Below, one piece after another: positions 29,187 to 37,087 of a stretch of DNA of 42,720 nucleotides; positions within the stretch are counted from its first letter, which is position 1, and every line of letters begins with the position of its first letter. The notes below the pieces were generated by a model. That model saw only the letters and a list, made by a program, of their open reading frames with translations. It was not told the origin of the DNA and did not search any database. Made by a program: the position numbers and the translations under genes. The DNA is taken from the NCBI GenBank assembly GCA_003170135.1, contig PMZR01000082.1:53786-96505 (forward strand), in the 5' to 3' direction. The stretch is from Acidobacteriota bacterium (lineage in GTDB: Bacteria > Acidobacteriota > Vicinamibacteria > Vicinamibacterales > Fen-181).

Positions 29187-29747
29187 GTGTTGAGTTTCGT
29201 GCCCAGAGAGCTGTTCCTCACCAAGGGCGTCGGCAAGCATCGCGAGAAGCTGTCGTCGTTCGAGCTCGCGCTCCGATCGGCGGGCATCGCGGCCTGCAAC
29301 CTGGTGCGGGTCTCCAGCATTTTCCCGCCCGGCTGCCGGATCCTGTCCCGTGCCGAGGGCATCAAGCAATTGAGTCCCGGGCAGGTCACCTTCGTCGTCA
29401 TGTCCGAGGCTGCCACGCGCGAGCCGCATCGTCTCATCGCCGCAACCATCGGACTCGCCATTCCTTCCGATCGATCGCTTTACGGCTACCTCTCCGAGCA
29501 TCACAGTTTCGGCGAGAAGGAGGAAACCGCGGGCGATTACGCGGAGGAACTCGCCGCCGAGATGCTGGCGACCACGCTCGGCCTGGAGTTCGATCCGGAC
29601 AAGAGCTGGGACGAGAAGAAGGAAGTGTACCGGCTGTCCAGGCAGATCGTGCGAACGCAGAACGTGACCCAGACGGCGGTCGGCGACAAGAACGCAATCT
29701 GGACGACGGTCGTGGCCGCCGCCGTGCTGCTCGGACGTCCCGACTGA
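29187..29747 (+). CDS. pdaD: Pyruvoyl-dependent arginine decarboxylase
   Basis: This enzyme turns arginine into agmatine and CO2, the first step of agmatine-derived polyamine synthesis. It self-cleaves between two serines to make a beta chain and an alpha chain with an N-terminal pyruvoyl group. In the 186-residue product the site is RVSSIFPP with Ser43-Ser44. The Glu of GYLSEHH (about Glu104) is at the place of the catalytic acid. [16 protein letters not shown] precedes the site as in the family. I chose GTG 29187, 7 bases after AAGGAG, over GTG 29181 and TTG 29190. A hairpin (GCGGGCG/CGCCCGC, 29753-29783, with an inner AGGACGCGTCCT) follows the stop. Confidence 0.88.
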   Translation: MLSFVPRELFLTKGVGKHREKLSSFELALRSAGIAACNLVRVSSIFPPGCRILSRAEGIKQLSPGQVTFVVMSEAATREPHRLIAATIGLAIPSDRSLYGYLSEHHSFGEKEETAGDYAEELAAEMLATTLGLEFDPDKSWDEKKEVYRLSRQIVRTQNVTQTAVGDKNAIWTTVVAAAVLLGRPD

Positions 29748-29848
29748 GCGCTGCGGGCGACCCAGGACGCGTCCTCCGCCCGCGCCGGCAGGTGGAACGC
29801 CTGTTCCATTCCCTCCTCCCCGTGCCGTCTTCTCCAGAAGGTTCAGCC

Positions 29849-30922
29849 ATGCGCGCCAAACTCTTCGGCCCCTGGACGGTTCGCGTCCCGCTGTGCGTGT
29901 GCCTCGCCGTCGTGGGGACCGCCGCGCCGGCCGGTGCCCAGGTCTTCGAATCGGTCGGCACGCGAGCGCTCGGCATGGGCGGCGCGTTCGTCGCGGTCGC
30001 CGACGACGTGACCGCGGTGTATTGGAACCCGGCGGGCCTGGCTTTTGGCGGTCTGGTGGATGCGGCCCTCCAGCGGACTTCCACGGGCAGCCCGGTCGGT
30101 CAGGGCAGCGTGCCGGCGGCCGCGGGGGGCTCGCGCGTATCGACGACGATGTTCGCTTTCGCAATTCCTTCGCTTGGAGTGAGCTACCTGCGGACCCGGT
30201 TCGATCAAGCGGCGGCCCCTACAGCCCAGCCGAACGACGGCCGACACAATGAAGGACCCGGTGTGGCAGCAGTGAGCTCGCTTGCGATCGACCAGGTGGG
30301 CGTCACGCTGTTGCAATCGCTGCTCGCCAACCTGGTCGTCGGCACGACGCTCAAGCTTGCGCGCGGGTCCTCCGGGATTGCGACCGCCGCGCCGGACGCC
30401 GCGTTGTCGGCGGCGCTGGATCAGGCGGGACAGCAGTCGGCGGGCGCCGTCACGCGACTGGATCTTGACGTCGGCGTGCTCGCGTTTGCGGGACCCGTCC
30501 GCGTGGGCCTGGTCGGTCGCAACCTGCGCCGGCCGGACTTCAACCCCGGCGATCCGACCGGGGCGGGTCGGCTGCAGCGCCAGGTGCGGGTGGGGGTGGC
30601 CTTCACGCCAGGTTTCGTGGTCAATCGGACGGCCGCGTCGCAGCCGTCTCTGACGATTGCCCTCGATGCAGATCTGACCCGCGCGATGCTGCCGACGGGC
30701 GACGAGCGACATGTGGCCGCCGGGGTCGAGCAGTGGTTCATGGGGCGGCGCGTGGGCGTTCGCGGCGGTGTGCGCGGCAACACCGTTGGAGCGCTTCGGC
30801 CGCTCGCGACGGCTGGCGGCACCGTGGCGGTGCGCGCCGGCTTGGCGATCGAGGCCCAGGTCGCTCGCGGCAGGGCCGCCGCCGGCCAGCAGTGGAGCGT
30901 TGGAGCAAGGGTGACGTTCTGA
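29849..30922 (+). CDS. Outer-membrane beta-barrel protein, PorV/FadL-like
   Basis: The 357-residue product has a signal peptide (hydrophobic VPLCVCLAVVGTAAPAGA, then cleavage near AQV). The mature N-terminus has GTRALGMGGAFVAVADDVTAVYWNPAGLA, the hallmark of the OmpP1/FadL/PorV-like barrels (UPF0164, TraF-like). The C-terminus alternates polar and hydrophobic residues and ends in VTF, typical of barrel strands. Substrate unknown. It comes before pilB but a separate promoter follows, so a link to pili is uncertain. Confidence 0.75.
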   Translation: MRAKLFGPWTVRVPLCVCLAVVGTAAPAGAQVFESVGTRALGMGGAFVAVADDVTAVYWNPAGLAFGGLVDAALQRTSTGSPVGQGSVPAAAGGSRVSTTMFAFAIPSLGVSYLRTRFDQAAAPTAQPNDGRHNEGPGVAAVSSLAIDQVGVTLLQSLLANLVVGTTLKLARGSSGIATAAPDAALSAALDQAGQQSAGAVTRLDLDVGVLAFAGPVRVGLVGRNLRRPDFNPGDPTGAGRLQRQVRVGVAFTPGFVVNRTAASQPSLTIALDADLTRAMLPTGDERHVAAGVEQWFMGRRVGVRGGVRGNTVGALRPLATAGGTVAVRAGLAIEAQVARGRAAAGQQWSVGARVTF

Positions 30923-30930
30923 CCGGGGCG

Positions 30931-30958
30931 TTGACAAAAAATGTCACCCTGATATAGT
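30931..30958 (+). promoter_or_regulatory. pilB promoter with overlapping TGACA-N5-TGTCA palindrome
   Basis: TTGACA (30931-30936), 16-bp spacer, TATAGT (30953-30958): a good sigma-70 promoter. The -35 box is also the left half of TGACA-AAAAA-TGTCA (30932-30946), the palindrome found in pairs before both pilA genes. Transcription should start near 30965, only about 9 bases before the pilB ATG, with no Shine-Dalgarno. Confidence 0.75.
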
Positions 30959-30973
30959 TCAGCCGGATCTCAG

Positions 30974-32719
30974 ATGCCTGTCCGAATTGGCGAACTCCTG
31001 CTCAAGGAGAAACGGGTCACGCCGGAGCAGCTCCAGGAGGCCTTGAATTATCAAAAGGCCAACGGGGGGAAGCTTGGCCACAACCTCGTCAAGCTGGGGC
31101 ACGTGAAGGACGAGGAAATCACGGCCCTGCTCAGCAAGCAGTACGGCGTCCCGTCCATCAATCTCTCCGAGTTCGACATCGACCCGCTCGTCATCAAGCT
31201 CATTCCCGGCGACACCGCGCAGAAGTATCAGATCATCCCGGTCAGCCGATCGGGCGCGACGCTGACCATCGCGATGACCGATCCGACCAACGTGTTCGCC
31301 ATGGACGACATCAAGTTCATGACGGGCTACAACGTCGAGCCGGTGGTGGCGTCGGAAGCCGCGGTGGTGGACGCGCTGGCGAAGTATTACTCGATGAAGA
31401 CGGTCCCGGCGTCGGGGCCGGCCGGCCCGAGCGCGCTCGAAGTGGCGACCCGGGCGCTCGACGACAATCTCGAAACACCGGGGAACGTCGAGGTCCTGTC
31501 GGACCTGGAGGAGATCAGCGTCGAGACCCTGGCCAAGCAGGGCGAGGAAGCGCCGGTCATCCGCCTGGTCAACGTGATGCTGATGTCGGCCATCAGCAAG
31601 GGGGCGAGCGACATCCACATCGAGCCGTACGAGAAGGAACTGCGCGTGCGGTACCGCGTCGATGGCATCCTCTACAACATCATGGCGCCGCCGATGAAGT
31701 TCCGCGATGCGATCGCGTCGCGCGTGAAGATCCTGGCGAAGCTCGACATCGCCGAGAAGCGGCTGCCGCAGGACGGGCGCATCAAGATCCGCTACTCGGA
31801 CGATGGCAAGACCAAGGAGATCGACTTCCGCGTCTCCTGCCTGCCGACGCTGTTCGGCGAGAAGATCGTCCTGCGCCTCCTCGATCGCGACAAGTTGATG
31901 CTCGACATGACGCGGCTGGGCTTCGAGCCCGAGTCGTTGCAGAAGTTCGAGGCCGCGATCGAGCGGCCGTGGGGCATGGTGCTCGTGACGGGCCCCACCG
32001 GCAGCGGCAAGACCAATACGCTTTACTCGTCGATCTCGCGCATCAACAAATCCGAAACCAACATCATGACCGCGGAAGACCCGGTCGAGTTCAACCTGCC
32101 GGGCATCAACCAGGTGCAGATCCGGGAGAACATCGGGTTGAACTTCGCGGCCGCCCTGCGGTCGTTCCTGCGCCAGGATCCGAACATCATCCTGGTCGGC
32201 GAGATCCGCGACTTCGAAACGGCCGAGATCGCGGTGAAGGCGGCGCTCACGGGCCACCTGGTGCTCTCGACGCTTCACACCAACGACGCGCCGAGCACCA
32301 TCAACCGGCTTATGAACATGGGAATCGAGCCGTTTCTCGTGGCCAGCTCGGTCAACCTCATTTGCGCGCAGCGGCTCGTGCGGCGGATTTGCTCCAACTG
32401 CAAGGAGCCGAGCCCGGTGCCGCCCGCCGCGCTCACGAAGGTCGGGTTCTCGGGCGAGGAGCAGCGCTCGGTCGCCGTGTTCAAAGGCGTCGGCTGCGAG
32501 AAGTGCACCAACACCGGCTACAAGGGACGCGTCGGCCTGTACGAGGTCATGGAGCTGACCGACGAATTGAAGGAGCTGGTGCTGGTGGGCGCGTCGAGCA
32601 TGGAGCTGCGCAAGAAGGCGGTCGAGGAAGGGATGATCACCCTGCGCCAGAGCGGCCTGCGCAAGATCAAGGAAGGCATGACGACGCTCGACGAAGTGCT
32701 GCGCGAAACGGTGCTGTAG
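30974..32719 (+). CDS. pilB: Type IV pilus extension ATPase PilB
   Basis: PilB is the hexameric ATPase that drives pilin polymerisation at the inner-membrane base. The 581-residue product has an N-terminal MshEN domain (about 1-140; IGELLLKEKRVTPEQLQEAL), the N2 domain, and the ATPase: Walker A GPTGSGKT at 340-347, Asp box, Walker B IILVGEIRD at 405-413, His box HLVLSTLHTNDAP, and the zinc tetracysteine Cys473, Cys476, Cys508, Cys511. MshEN domains bind c-di-GMP in some members. First gene of pilB-pilT-pilC-pilS-pilR. Confidence 0.97.
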   Translation: MPVRIGELLLKEKRVTPEQLQEALNYQKANGGKLGHNLVKLGHVKDEEITALLSKQYGVPSINLSEFDIDPLVIKLIPGDTAQKYQIIPVSRSGATLTIAMTDPTNVFAMDDIKFMTGYNVEPVVASEAAVVDALAKYYSMKTVPASGPAGPSALEVATRALDDNLETPGNVEVLSDLEEISVETLAKQGEEAPVIRLVNVMLMSAISKGASDIHIEPYEKELRVRYRVDGILYNIMAPPMKFRDAIASRVKILAKLDIAEKRLPQDGRIKIRYSDDGKTKEIDFRVSCLPTLFGEKIVLRLLDRDKLMLDMTRLGFEPESLQKFEAAIERPWGMVLVTGPTGSGKTNTLYSSISRINKSETNIMTAEDPVEFNLPGINQVQIRENIGLNFAAALRSFLRQDPNIILVGEIRDFETAEIAVKAALTGHLVLSTLHTNDAPSTINRLMNMGIEPFLVASSVNLICAQRLVRRICSNCKEPSPVPPAALTKVGFSGEEQRSVAVFKGVGCEKCTNTGYKGRVGLYEVMELTDELKELVLVGASSMELRKKAVEEGMITLRQSGLRKIKEGMTTLDEVLRETVL

Positions 32720-32726
32720 GAGTCCA

Positions 32727-32782
32727 TGGTCAATAGTCGATAGTCAATCGTTTCGACTGGTGCTCGGACTATCGACTCGACG
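32727..32782. repeat. Heptamer palindrome, GGTCAAT/AGTCGAT type, pilB-pilT
   Basis: Left: GGTCAAT, AGTCGAT, AGTCAAT, CG. Right: CGGACTA, TCGACTC, GACG, with a loop of about 17 nt. It is related to the element at 3201-3270. It ends just before the pilT ribosome binding site AAGGA (32786-32790). Confidence 0.75.
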
Positions 32783-32795
32783 ATGAAGGATTTGA

Positions 32796-33932
32796 ATGAC
32801 CCTTCCGGAATTGCTGAAGACGACCGTCGAGATGAAAGGCTCCGACCTGCACTTGACCGTGAGCACGCCACCCCAGGTACGCGTGGACGGGAAGCTGCAG
32901 CGCCTGCCGTTGCCCGAGCTCGCGCCGGCCGACACGAAGCAGCTCGCCTACAGCGTGCTGACCGACTCCCAGAAGAAGCGCTTCGAGGAGACGATGGAAC
33001 TCGACTGCGCGTTCGGCATCCGCGGCCTGGCGCGCTTCCGCTGCAACGTGTTCTCGCAGCGCGGGTCGGTCGCCGCCGTCTACCGCCTGATCCCGGAACG
33101 CATCCGCACGTTCGAAGAGCTGGGTCTGCCGGAGATCATCGCCAAGTTCGCCGAGGCGCCGCGGGGCCTGGTGCTGGTGACGGGGCCCACCGGCAGCGGC
33201 AAGTCGACCACGCTGGCGGCGATGCTGGACAAGGTCAATACCGAGCGGCACGAGCACATCATCACCATCGAGGATCCGATCGAGTACATCCACGCGCACA
33301 AGGGTTGTATCGTCAACCAGCGCGAGGTGCACGCGGACACCGACGGGTTCGACGTGGCCCTGCGGGCGGCCCTGCGCGAGGACCCGGATGTCGTCCTCAT
33401 CGGCGAGATGCGCGACCTGCCGACGATCGAGGCGGCGCTGCGCATCGCCGAGACCGGCCACCTGACGTTTGCGACGCTCCATACGAACTCGGCGTCGCAG
33501 ACCATCAACCGCATCATCGACGTGTTCCCGGCGCACCAGCAGTCGCAGATTCGCACGCAGCTGTCGCTCGTCCTCGAGGGGGTCGTGTGCCAGGCGCTGC
33601 TGCCGCGCGCGACCGGGCCGGGGCGCGCGGTCGCGCTGGAGATCCTGGTGCCGACGCCGGCAATCAGGAATCTGATCCGCGAGGACAAGGTCCATCAGAT
33701 CTATTCGGCGATGCAGGCCGGCCAGGAGAAGGCGGGCATGCAGACGTTCAACCAGTCGCTGGCCACCCTGTACCTGCAGCGGCAGATCTCGATGGCCACC
33801 GCGCTCGCGACGTCGTCGATGAAGGACGAACTGACGGAGATGATCAGCCGGGGCGCCGGCGTGGTGGCCGGCGCGGGGCTGCGGCGTCCGGGCGGGCCGC
33901 CCGCCGGCCGGCCGGCCGGCGCGGGGCGGTGA
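32796..33932 (+). CDS. pilT: Type IV pilus retraction ATPase PilT
   Basis: PilT powers pilus retraction for twitching motility. The 378-residue product has the PilT N-terminal PAS-like domain (MKGSDLHLTVSTPPQVRVDG), Walker A GPTGSGKS at 130-137, Walker B VVLIGEMRD at 199-207, His box GHLTFATLHTNSA, and the PilT-specific AIRNLIRE at 289-296, required for retraction. The last 25 residues are a Gly/Pro/Arg tail not usual in PilT. The start has AAGGA 5 bases upstream. Confidence 0.97.
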   Translation: MTLPELLKTTVEMKGSDLHLTVSTPPQVRVDGKLQRLPLPELAPADTKQLAYSVLTDSQKKRFEETMELDCAFGIRGLARFRCNVFSQRGSVAAVYRLIPERIRTFEELGLPEIIAKFAEAPRGLVLVTGPTGSGKSTTLAAMLDKVNTERHEHIITIEDPIEYIHAHKGCIVNQREVHADTDGFDVALRAALREDPDVVLIGEMRDLPTIEAALRIAETGHLTFATLHTNSASQTINRIIDVFPAHQQSQIRTQLSLVLEGVVCQALLPRATGPGRAVALEILVPTPAIRNLIREDKVHQIYSAMQAGQEKAGMQTFNQSLATLYLQRQISMATALATSSMKDELTEMISRGAGVVAGAGLRRPGGPPAGRPAGAGR

Positions 33933-33951
33933 ACACGCGCGTTTGATGGTG

Positions 33952-33973
33952 GGGGCGCCACATGTGGCGCCCC
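33952..33973. repeat. Perfect 22-bp GC palindrome with ACATGT centre, pilT-pilC
   Basis: GGGGCGCCACA and its exact reverse complement meet at ACATGT; the flanks read GTG... and ...TAC. Outer arms and centre match the element at 12945-12967. It is 15 bases before the pilC start, and an in-frame ATG at 33962 inside it is probably not used. Confidence 0.75.
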
Positions 33974-33988
33974 TACCGGGTCACCAGC

Positions 33989-35224
33989 ATGGCTACATTT
34001 GCTTATACCGGTCGCACGCGGGCCGGAAACGTCGTCAACGGCGAGCGGTCTGCCGACACGATCGAGGCGGCGGTTGCCGCGCTGCGCCGCGATCAGGTGG
34101 TCGTCACGCGGATTGCGCCCGCCAAGGCCAAGGCCAAGGCCAAGGCCAAGGCCAGCGCCGACCCGGCCAAGCCGTCGCGATTCGCGCGAAGGGTCAAGGC
34201 GAAGAACCTCGCGATCTTCACCCGGCAGTTCTCCGTCATGATCGACGCCGGCCTGCCGCTGGTGCAGTGTCTCGAGATCCTCGGCAACCAGGAAGAGGAC
34301 AAGAACTTCGCCAAGATCATCCTGCAGACGCGCGCCGACGTCGAAGCGGGCGCGTCGCTGGCCGACGCCATGAAGAAGCATCCCACCGCCTTCGACGGGC
34401 TCTTCACCAACATGGTCGCGGCAGGCGAGGCGGGCGGCATCCTCGACACCATTCTCAAGCGGCTCGCGATCTACATCGAGAAGAACGTGAAGCTCAAGGG
34501 CCAGGTGAAGTCGGCGATGATCTACCCGATTGCGATCATGGTGATGGCGGCGGGGGTCGTCGCCGTGATCCTGTGGAAGGTCATCCCGACGTTTGCCGCC
34601 ATGTTCGCCGGGCTCGGCGCCGAGCTGCCGCTGCCGACCCGCGTCGTCATTGCGCTCAGCAACGGCCTGATCCGGTTCTTCCCGTTCATCGCCGTCGCGC
34701 TGGTCGCGATGCCGTTCGGCCTGCGGCAGTACTACGCGACCGACCGCGGGCGCCACATGGTGGACGCGGTCACGATGAAAGCGCCGGTGCTCGGCCTGAT
34801 CATCCGCAAGATCGCGGTCGCCCGTTTCTGCCGCACGCTCGCCACGTTGATCTCGTCGGGTGTGCCGATCCTCGATGGTCTGGAAATCACGGCCAAGACC
34901 GCCGGCAACGTGATCATCCAGGACGCGGTCATGGCGACGCGCAAGAGCATCGAGCGGGGCGAGACGATCTCGGCGCCCCTGAAGGAAACGAAAGTCTTTC
35001 CGTCGATGGTCACGCAGATGATCGGCGTCGGGGAGGCGACCGGCGCCCTCGACACCATGCTGGGGAAGATTGCCGACTTCTACGAGGAAGAGGTGGACAC
35101 CGCGGTGGCCGGCCTGCTGACCCTGATGGAGCCGATCATGATCGGCACGCTCGGCCTCATCGTCGGCGGGATCGTCATCGCGATGTACATGCCGATCTTC
35201 TCGATGATCAGCCACCTCACGTAG
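33989..35224 (+). CDS. pilC: Type IV pilus inner-membrane platform protein PilC
   Basis: PilC couples PilB and PilT to the growing pilus at the inner membrane. The 411-residue product begins MATFAYTGRTRAGNVVNG, then has an Ala-Lys repeat (about 45-55), and two GspF domains: first KNLAIFTRQFSVMIDAGLPLVQCLEILGNQ, second KIAVARFCRTLATLISSGVPILDGLEI. Membrane helices are near 185-205, 225-245 and 385-405 (LIVGGIVIAMYMPIFSMI). I chose the ATG at 33989 over 33962, which lies in the palindrome. Confidence 0.96.
   Translation: MATFAYTGRTRAGNVVNGERSADTIEAAVAALRRDQVVVTRIAPAKAKAKAKAKASADPAKPSRFARRVKAKNLAIFTRQFSVMIDAGLPLVQCLEILGNQEEDKNFAKIILQTRADVEAGASLADAMKKHPTAFDGLFTNMVAAGEAGGILDTILKRLAIYIEKNVKLKGQVKSAMIYPIAIMVMAAGVVAVILWKVIPTFAAMFAGLGAELPLPTRVVIALSNGLIRFFPFIAVALVAMPFGLRQYYATDRGRHMVDAVTMKAPVLGLIIRKIAVARFCRTLATLISSGVPILDGLEITAKTAGNVIIQDAVMATRKSIERGETISAPLKETKVFPSMVTQMIGVGEATGALDTMLGKIADFYEEEVDTAVAGLLTLMEPIMIGTLGLIVGGIVIAMYMPIFSMISHLT
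34121..34153 (+). repeat. GCCAAG hexamer repeat inside pilC
   Basis: Five and a half GCCAAG units encode (Ala-Lys)n in the linker before the first GspF domain. The 6-nt period keeps the frame, in contrast to the 7-nt intergenic arrays. Copy number may vary between strains by slippage. Confidence 0.75.
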
Positions 35225-35226
35225 GA

Positions 35227-35334
35227 GTCGACCGTTGACCGTTCACGTCGACCGTCGCGGCCGGAGGCCGCGCGGCAGGGCTCAACGGCCACCTCTCAGC
35301 GGTCGACTGTCGACTGTCAACCGTCAACCGTCAC
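35227..35334. repeat. Heptamer palindrome, GTTGACC type, pilC-pilS
   Basis: Left: GTCGACC, GTTGACC, GTTCACG, TCGACCG. Right: GGTCGAC, TGTCGAC, TGTCAAC, CGTCAAC, CGTCACC. The central part holds a smaller GC palindrome (GCGGCC ... GGCCGC, about 35257-35272). The gap between pilC and pilS is 134 bp. Confidence 0.82.
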
Positions 35335-35358
35335 CGGGTACCCGTTGACCGACCAGCC

Positions 35359-37008
35359 ATGGCAACCACCGACATCCGGCGCAGGCTCTCCTGGCTGATC
35401 GGCGCCCGGCTCCTGATCAGCACCACGCTGCTCGGCTGGGCCATGCTGATGCAGGTCCGGGCGCCCGGTGTCGAGACGGGCCCCTTCTACCTGCTCATCG
35501 CCGCGACCTACGGCCTGTCGATTCTCTACGGGGTGAGCCTGCGCCTCGCGGAGCGGCGACGGTGGCTCGTCGACGTCCAGCTGGCGTGCGACGCGCTGAA
35601 CATCTCCGCGTTCATTGCGCTCACCGGCGGCGTCAGCAGTTATTTCTCGTCCCTGTACTTCCTGCCGATCATCGCGGCCGGCAGTCTGCAGTTCCGGCGT
35701 GGCGCGCTGACGGTGGCGCTCTTCAGCGCGGTGATGTACGTCGGCCTGGTCGTCCTCCAGTACCAGCAGATCCTGCTGGTGCCGGTCTGGATGCACGCGA
35801 CTGGCGAGCCGCCGGCCCTTCGGGTGGCCATCGACGTCTTCGCGTTCTTCGCGGTCGCGTTCCTGGCCGGGTCGCTGGCCGAAGGCGTGCGCACCGCCGG
35901 CGTGCGCCTGGAGCGCGCGTCGACGGAAATCGCGAACCTCCAGGCGCTGAACGAGCACGTCATCAACAGCCTGGCCAGCGGCCTCATCACGACCGACTAC
36001 GACGGCCGGGTCATCACGTTCAACCACGCCGCCGAGCAGATCACGGGGCACGGCTCCGGTGAGGCGGTCGGGCGCAACGTCAGCGAGGTGCTCCAGCTGC
36101 CGTCGGGCTTCGTCGCGTCGCTCGAAGCCGACCTCGACGATGCCGGCCTGCGACGCGTCGATTACGCGTACCACACGGGCCAGGCGACGATGATCGACAT
36201 GGGGCTGAGCGCGACGCACCTGGTGACGCCGAGCGGGCCGGCCGGGTTCCTGTTCAACTTCCAGGACGTGACGAAGGTCAAGAAGCTGGAGCGCGACGCG
36301 CGCATCCAGCACCGGCTCGCCGCCGTCGGCGAAATGGCGGCCGGCATCGCGCACGAAATCCGCAACCCGCTCGCATCGATCTCGGGGTCGATCCAGATCC
36401 TGCGCAAGGACATCGAGGTCAACGCGGAGCAGGGCCAGCTGATGGACATCGTGCTCCGCGAATCGGAGCGGCTGAACGGCATCATCCGGAGCTTCCTCGC
36501 CTACGCGCGCCCGCAGCGCTTCGCGATCGCGCGCCTGGACCTGGGCCGCATCATCCGCGACGCGGCGCTGCTCCTGCGCAACAGCGGCGACCTCGGCGAA
36601 GGGCACGTCATCGACGTGGACCTGCCGCCCGTCGAGGTGTGGTACGAGGCAGACGAGGGGCAGATCCGGCAGATCATCTGGAACCTGGCGACCAACGGCA
36701 TCCGGGCGATGCCCGAGGGCGGCCACCTCCGGCTGTCCGTCGCCGAGGAGGCGGGGGTCGGCCCCTCACCGGTCGCCGACGGGCACGTCGTCATCACCGT
36801 CGAGGACGAGGGTGTCGGGATTCCGCCCGACGAACTGGACAACATCTTCCAGCCGTTCCACGGCTCATTTGCCAAGGGAAGCGGCCTCGGCCTGGCGATC
36901 GTGCACCGCATCGTCAGCGATTACCATGGCGAGATCCAGGTGACCTCGAGACCCGGCGCGGGCACGAAGGTCAGGGTTCGGCTGCCGGGCACCGTCTCGG
37001 CGGTATGA
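35359..37008 (+). CDS. pilS: Sensor histidine kinase PilS
   Basis: PilS controls PilR by phosphotransfer; in Pseudomonas it also senses pilin levels in the membrane. The 549-residue product has six hydrophobic segments in residues 12-172, a PAS domain (about 195-305; LITTDYDGRVITFNHAAEQITG), the HisKA box GIAHEIRNPL with His332, and the ATPase domain with N-box NLATNGIRAM (about 442-451), G1 DEGVGI (483-488) and G2 GSGLGL (507-512). The multi-helix sensor without a large periplasmic domain fits PilS. It is upstream of pilR, with a heptamer palindrome between. Confidence 0.94.
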   Translation: MATTDIRRRLSWLIGARLLISTTLLGWAMLMQVRAPGVETGPFYLLIAATYGLSILYGVSLRLAERRRWLVDVQLACDALNISAFIALTGGVSSYFSSLYFLPIIAAGSLQFRRGALTVALFSAVMYVGLVVLQYQQILLVPVWMHATGEPPALRVAIDVFAFFAVAFLAGSLAEGVRTAGVRLERASTEIANLQALNEHVINSLASGLITTDYDGRVITFNHAAEQITGHGSGEAVGRNVSEVLQLPSGFVASLEADLDDAGLRRVDYAYHTGQATMIDMGLSATHLVTPSGPAGFLFNFQDVTKVKKLERDARIQHRLAAVGEMAAGIAHEIRNPLASISGSIQILRKDIEVNAEQGQLMDIVLRESERLNGIIRSFLAYARPQRFAIARLDLGRIIRDAALLLRNSGDLGEGHVIDVDLPPVEVWYEADEGQIRQIIWNLATNGIRAMPEGGHLRLSVAEEAGVGPSPVADGHVVITVEDEGVGIPPDELDNIFQPFHGSFAKGSGLGLAIVHRIVSDYHGEIQVTSRPGAGTKVRVRLPGTVSAV

Positions 37009-37011
37009 AGA

Positions 37012-37078
37012 CGGTCGACTGTCAACAGTCGACCGTTCACCGTTCAACGGTTGACTGTGAACGGTTGACTGTCAACGA
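37012..37078. repeat. Heptamer palindrome, GTTGACT type, pilS-pilR
   Basis: Left: GGTCGAC, TGTCAAC, AGTCGAC, CGTTCAC, CGTTC. Right: AACGGTT, GACTGTG, AACGGTT, GACTGTC, AACG. The centre GTTCAACG... leaves nearly no loop. It fills most of the 79-bp gap. Confidence 0.85.
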
Positions 37079-37087
37079 TTGAGATCA

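Noticed and set aside
29138..29190. tRNA-Sec-like anticodon arm (GGTCTTCAAACCGG) upstream of the arginine decarboxylase
   Set aside because: The loop CTTCAAA resembles a selenocysteine tRNA, but there is no GGTTCRA T-arm, no acceptor stem and no long variable arm nearby, and a promoter and ribosome binding site frame it as a leader.
26475..29747. A 1090-residue open frame on the + strand
   Set aside because: It runs antisense through the adaptor, Yip1 and permease genes with Arg/Asp/His-rich shadow sequence; only its last 186 codons are a real gene, starting at 29187.
29753..29783. Hairpin after the arginine decarboxylase as a terminator
   Set aside because: The stem is good (GCGGGCG/CGCCCGC) but no T-run follows; it may be a plain palindrome.
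34121..34153. pilC GCCAAG repeat as another heptamer element
   Set aside because: The period is 6 nt, it is in frame inside a gene and has no inverted arm.
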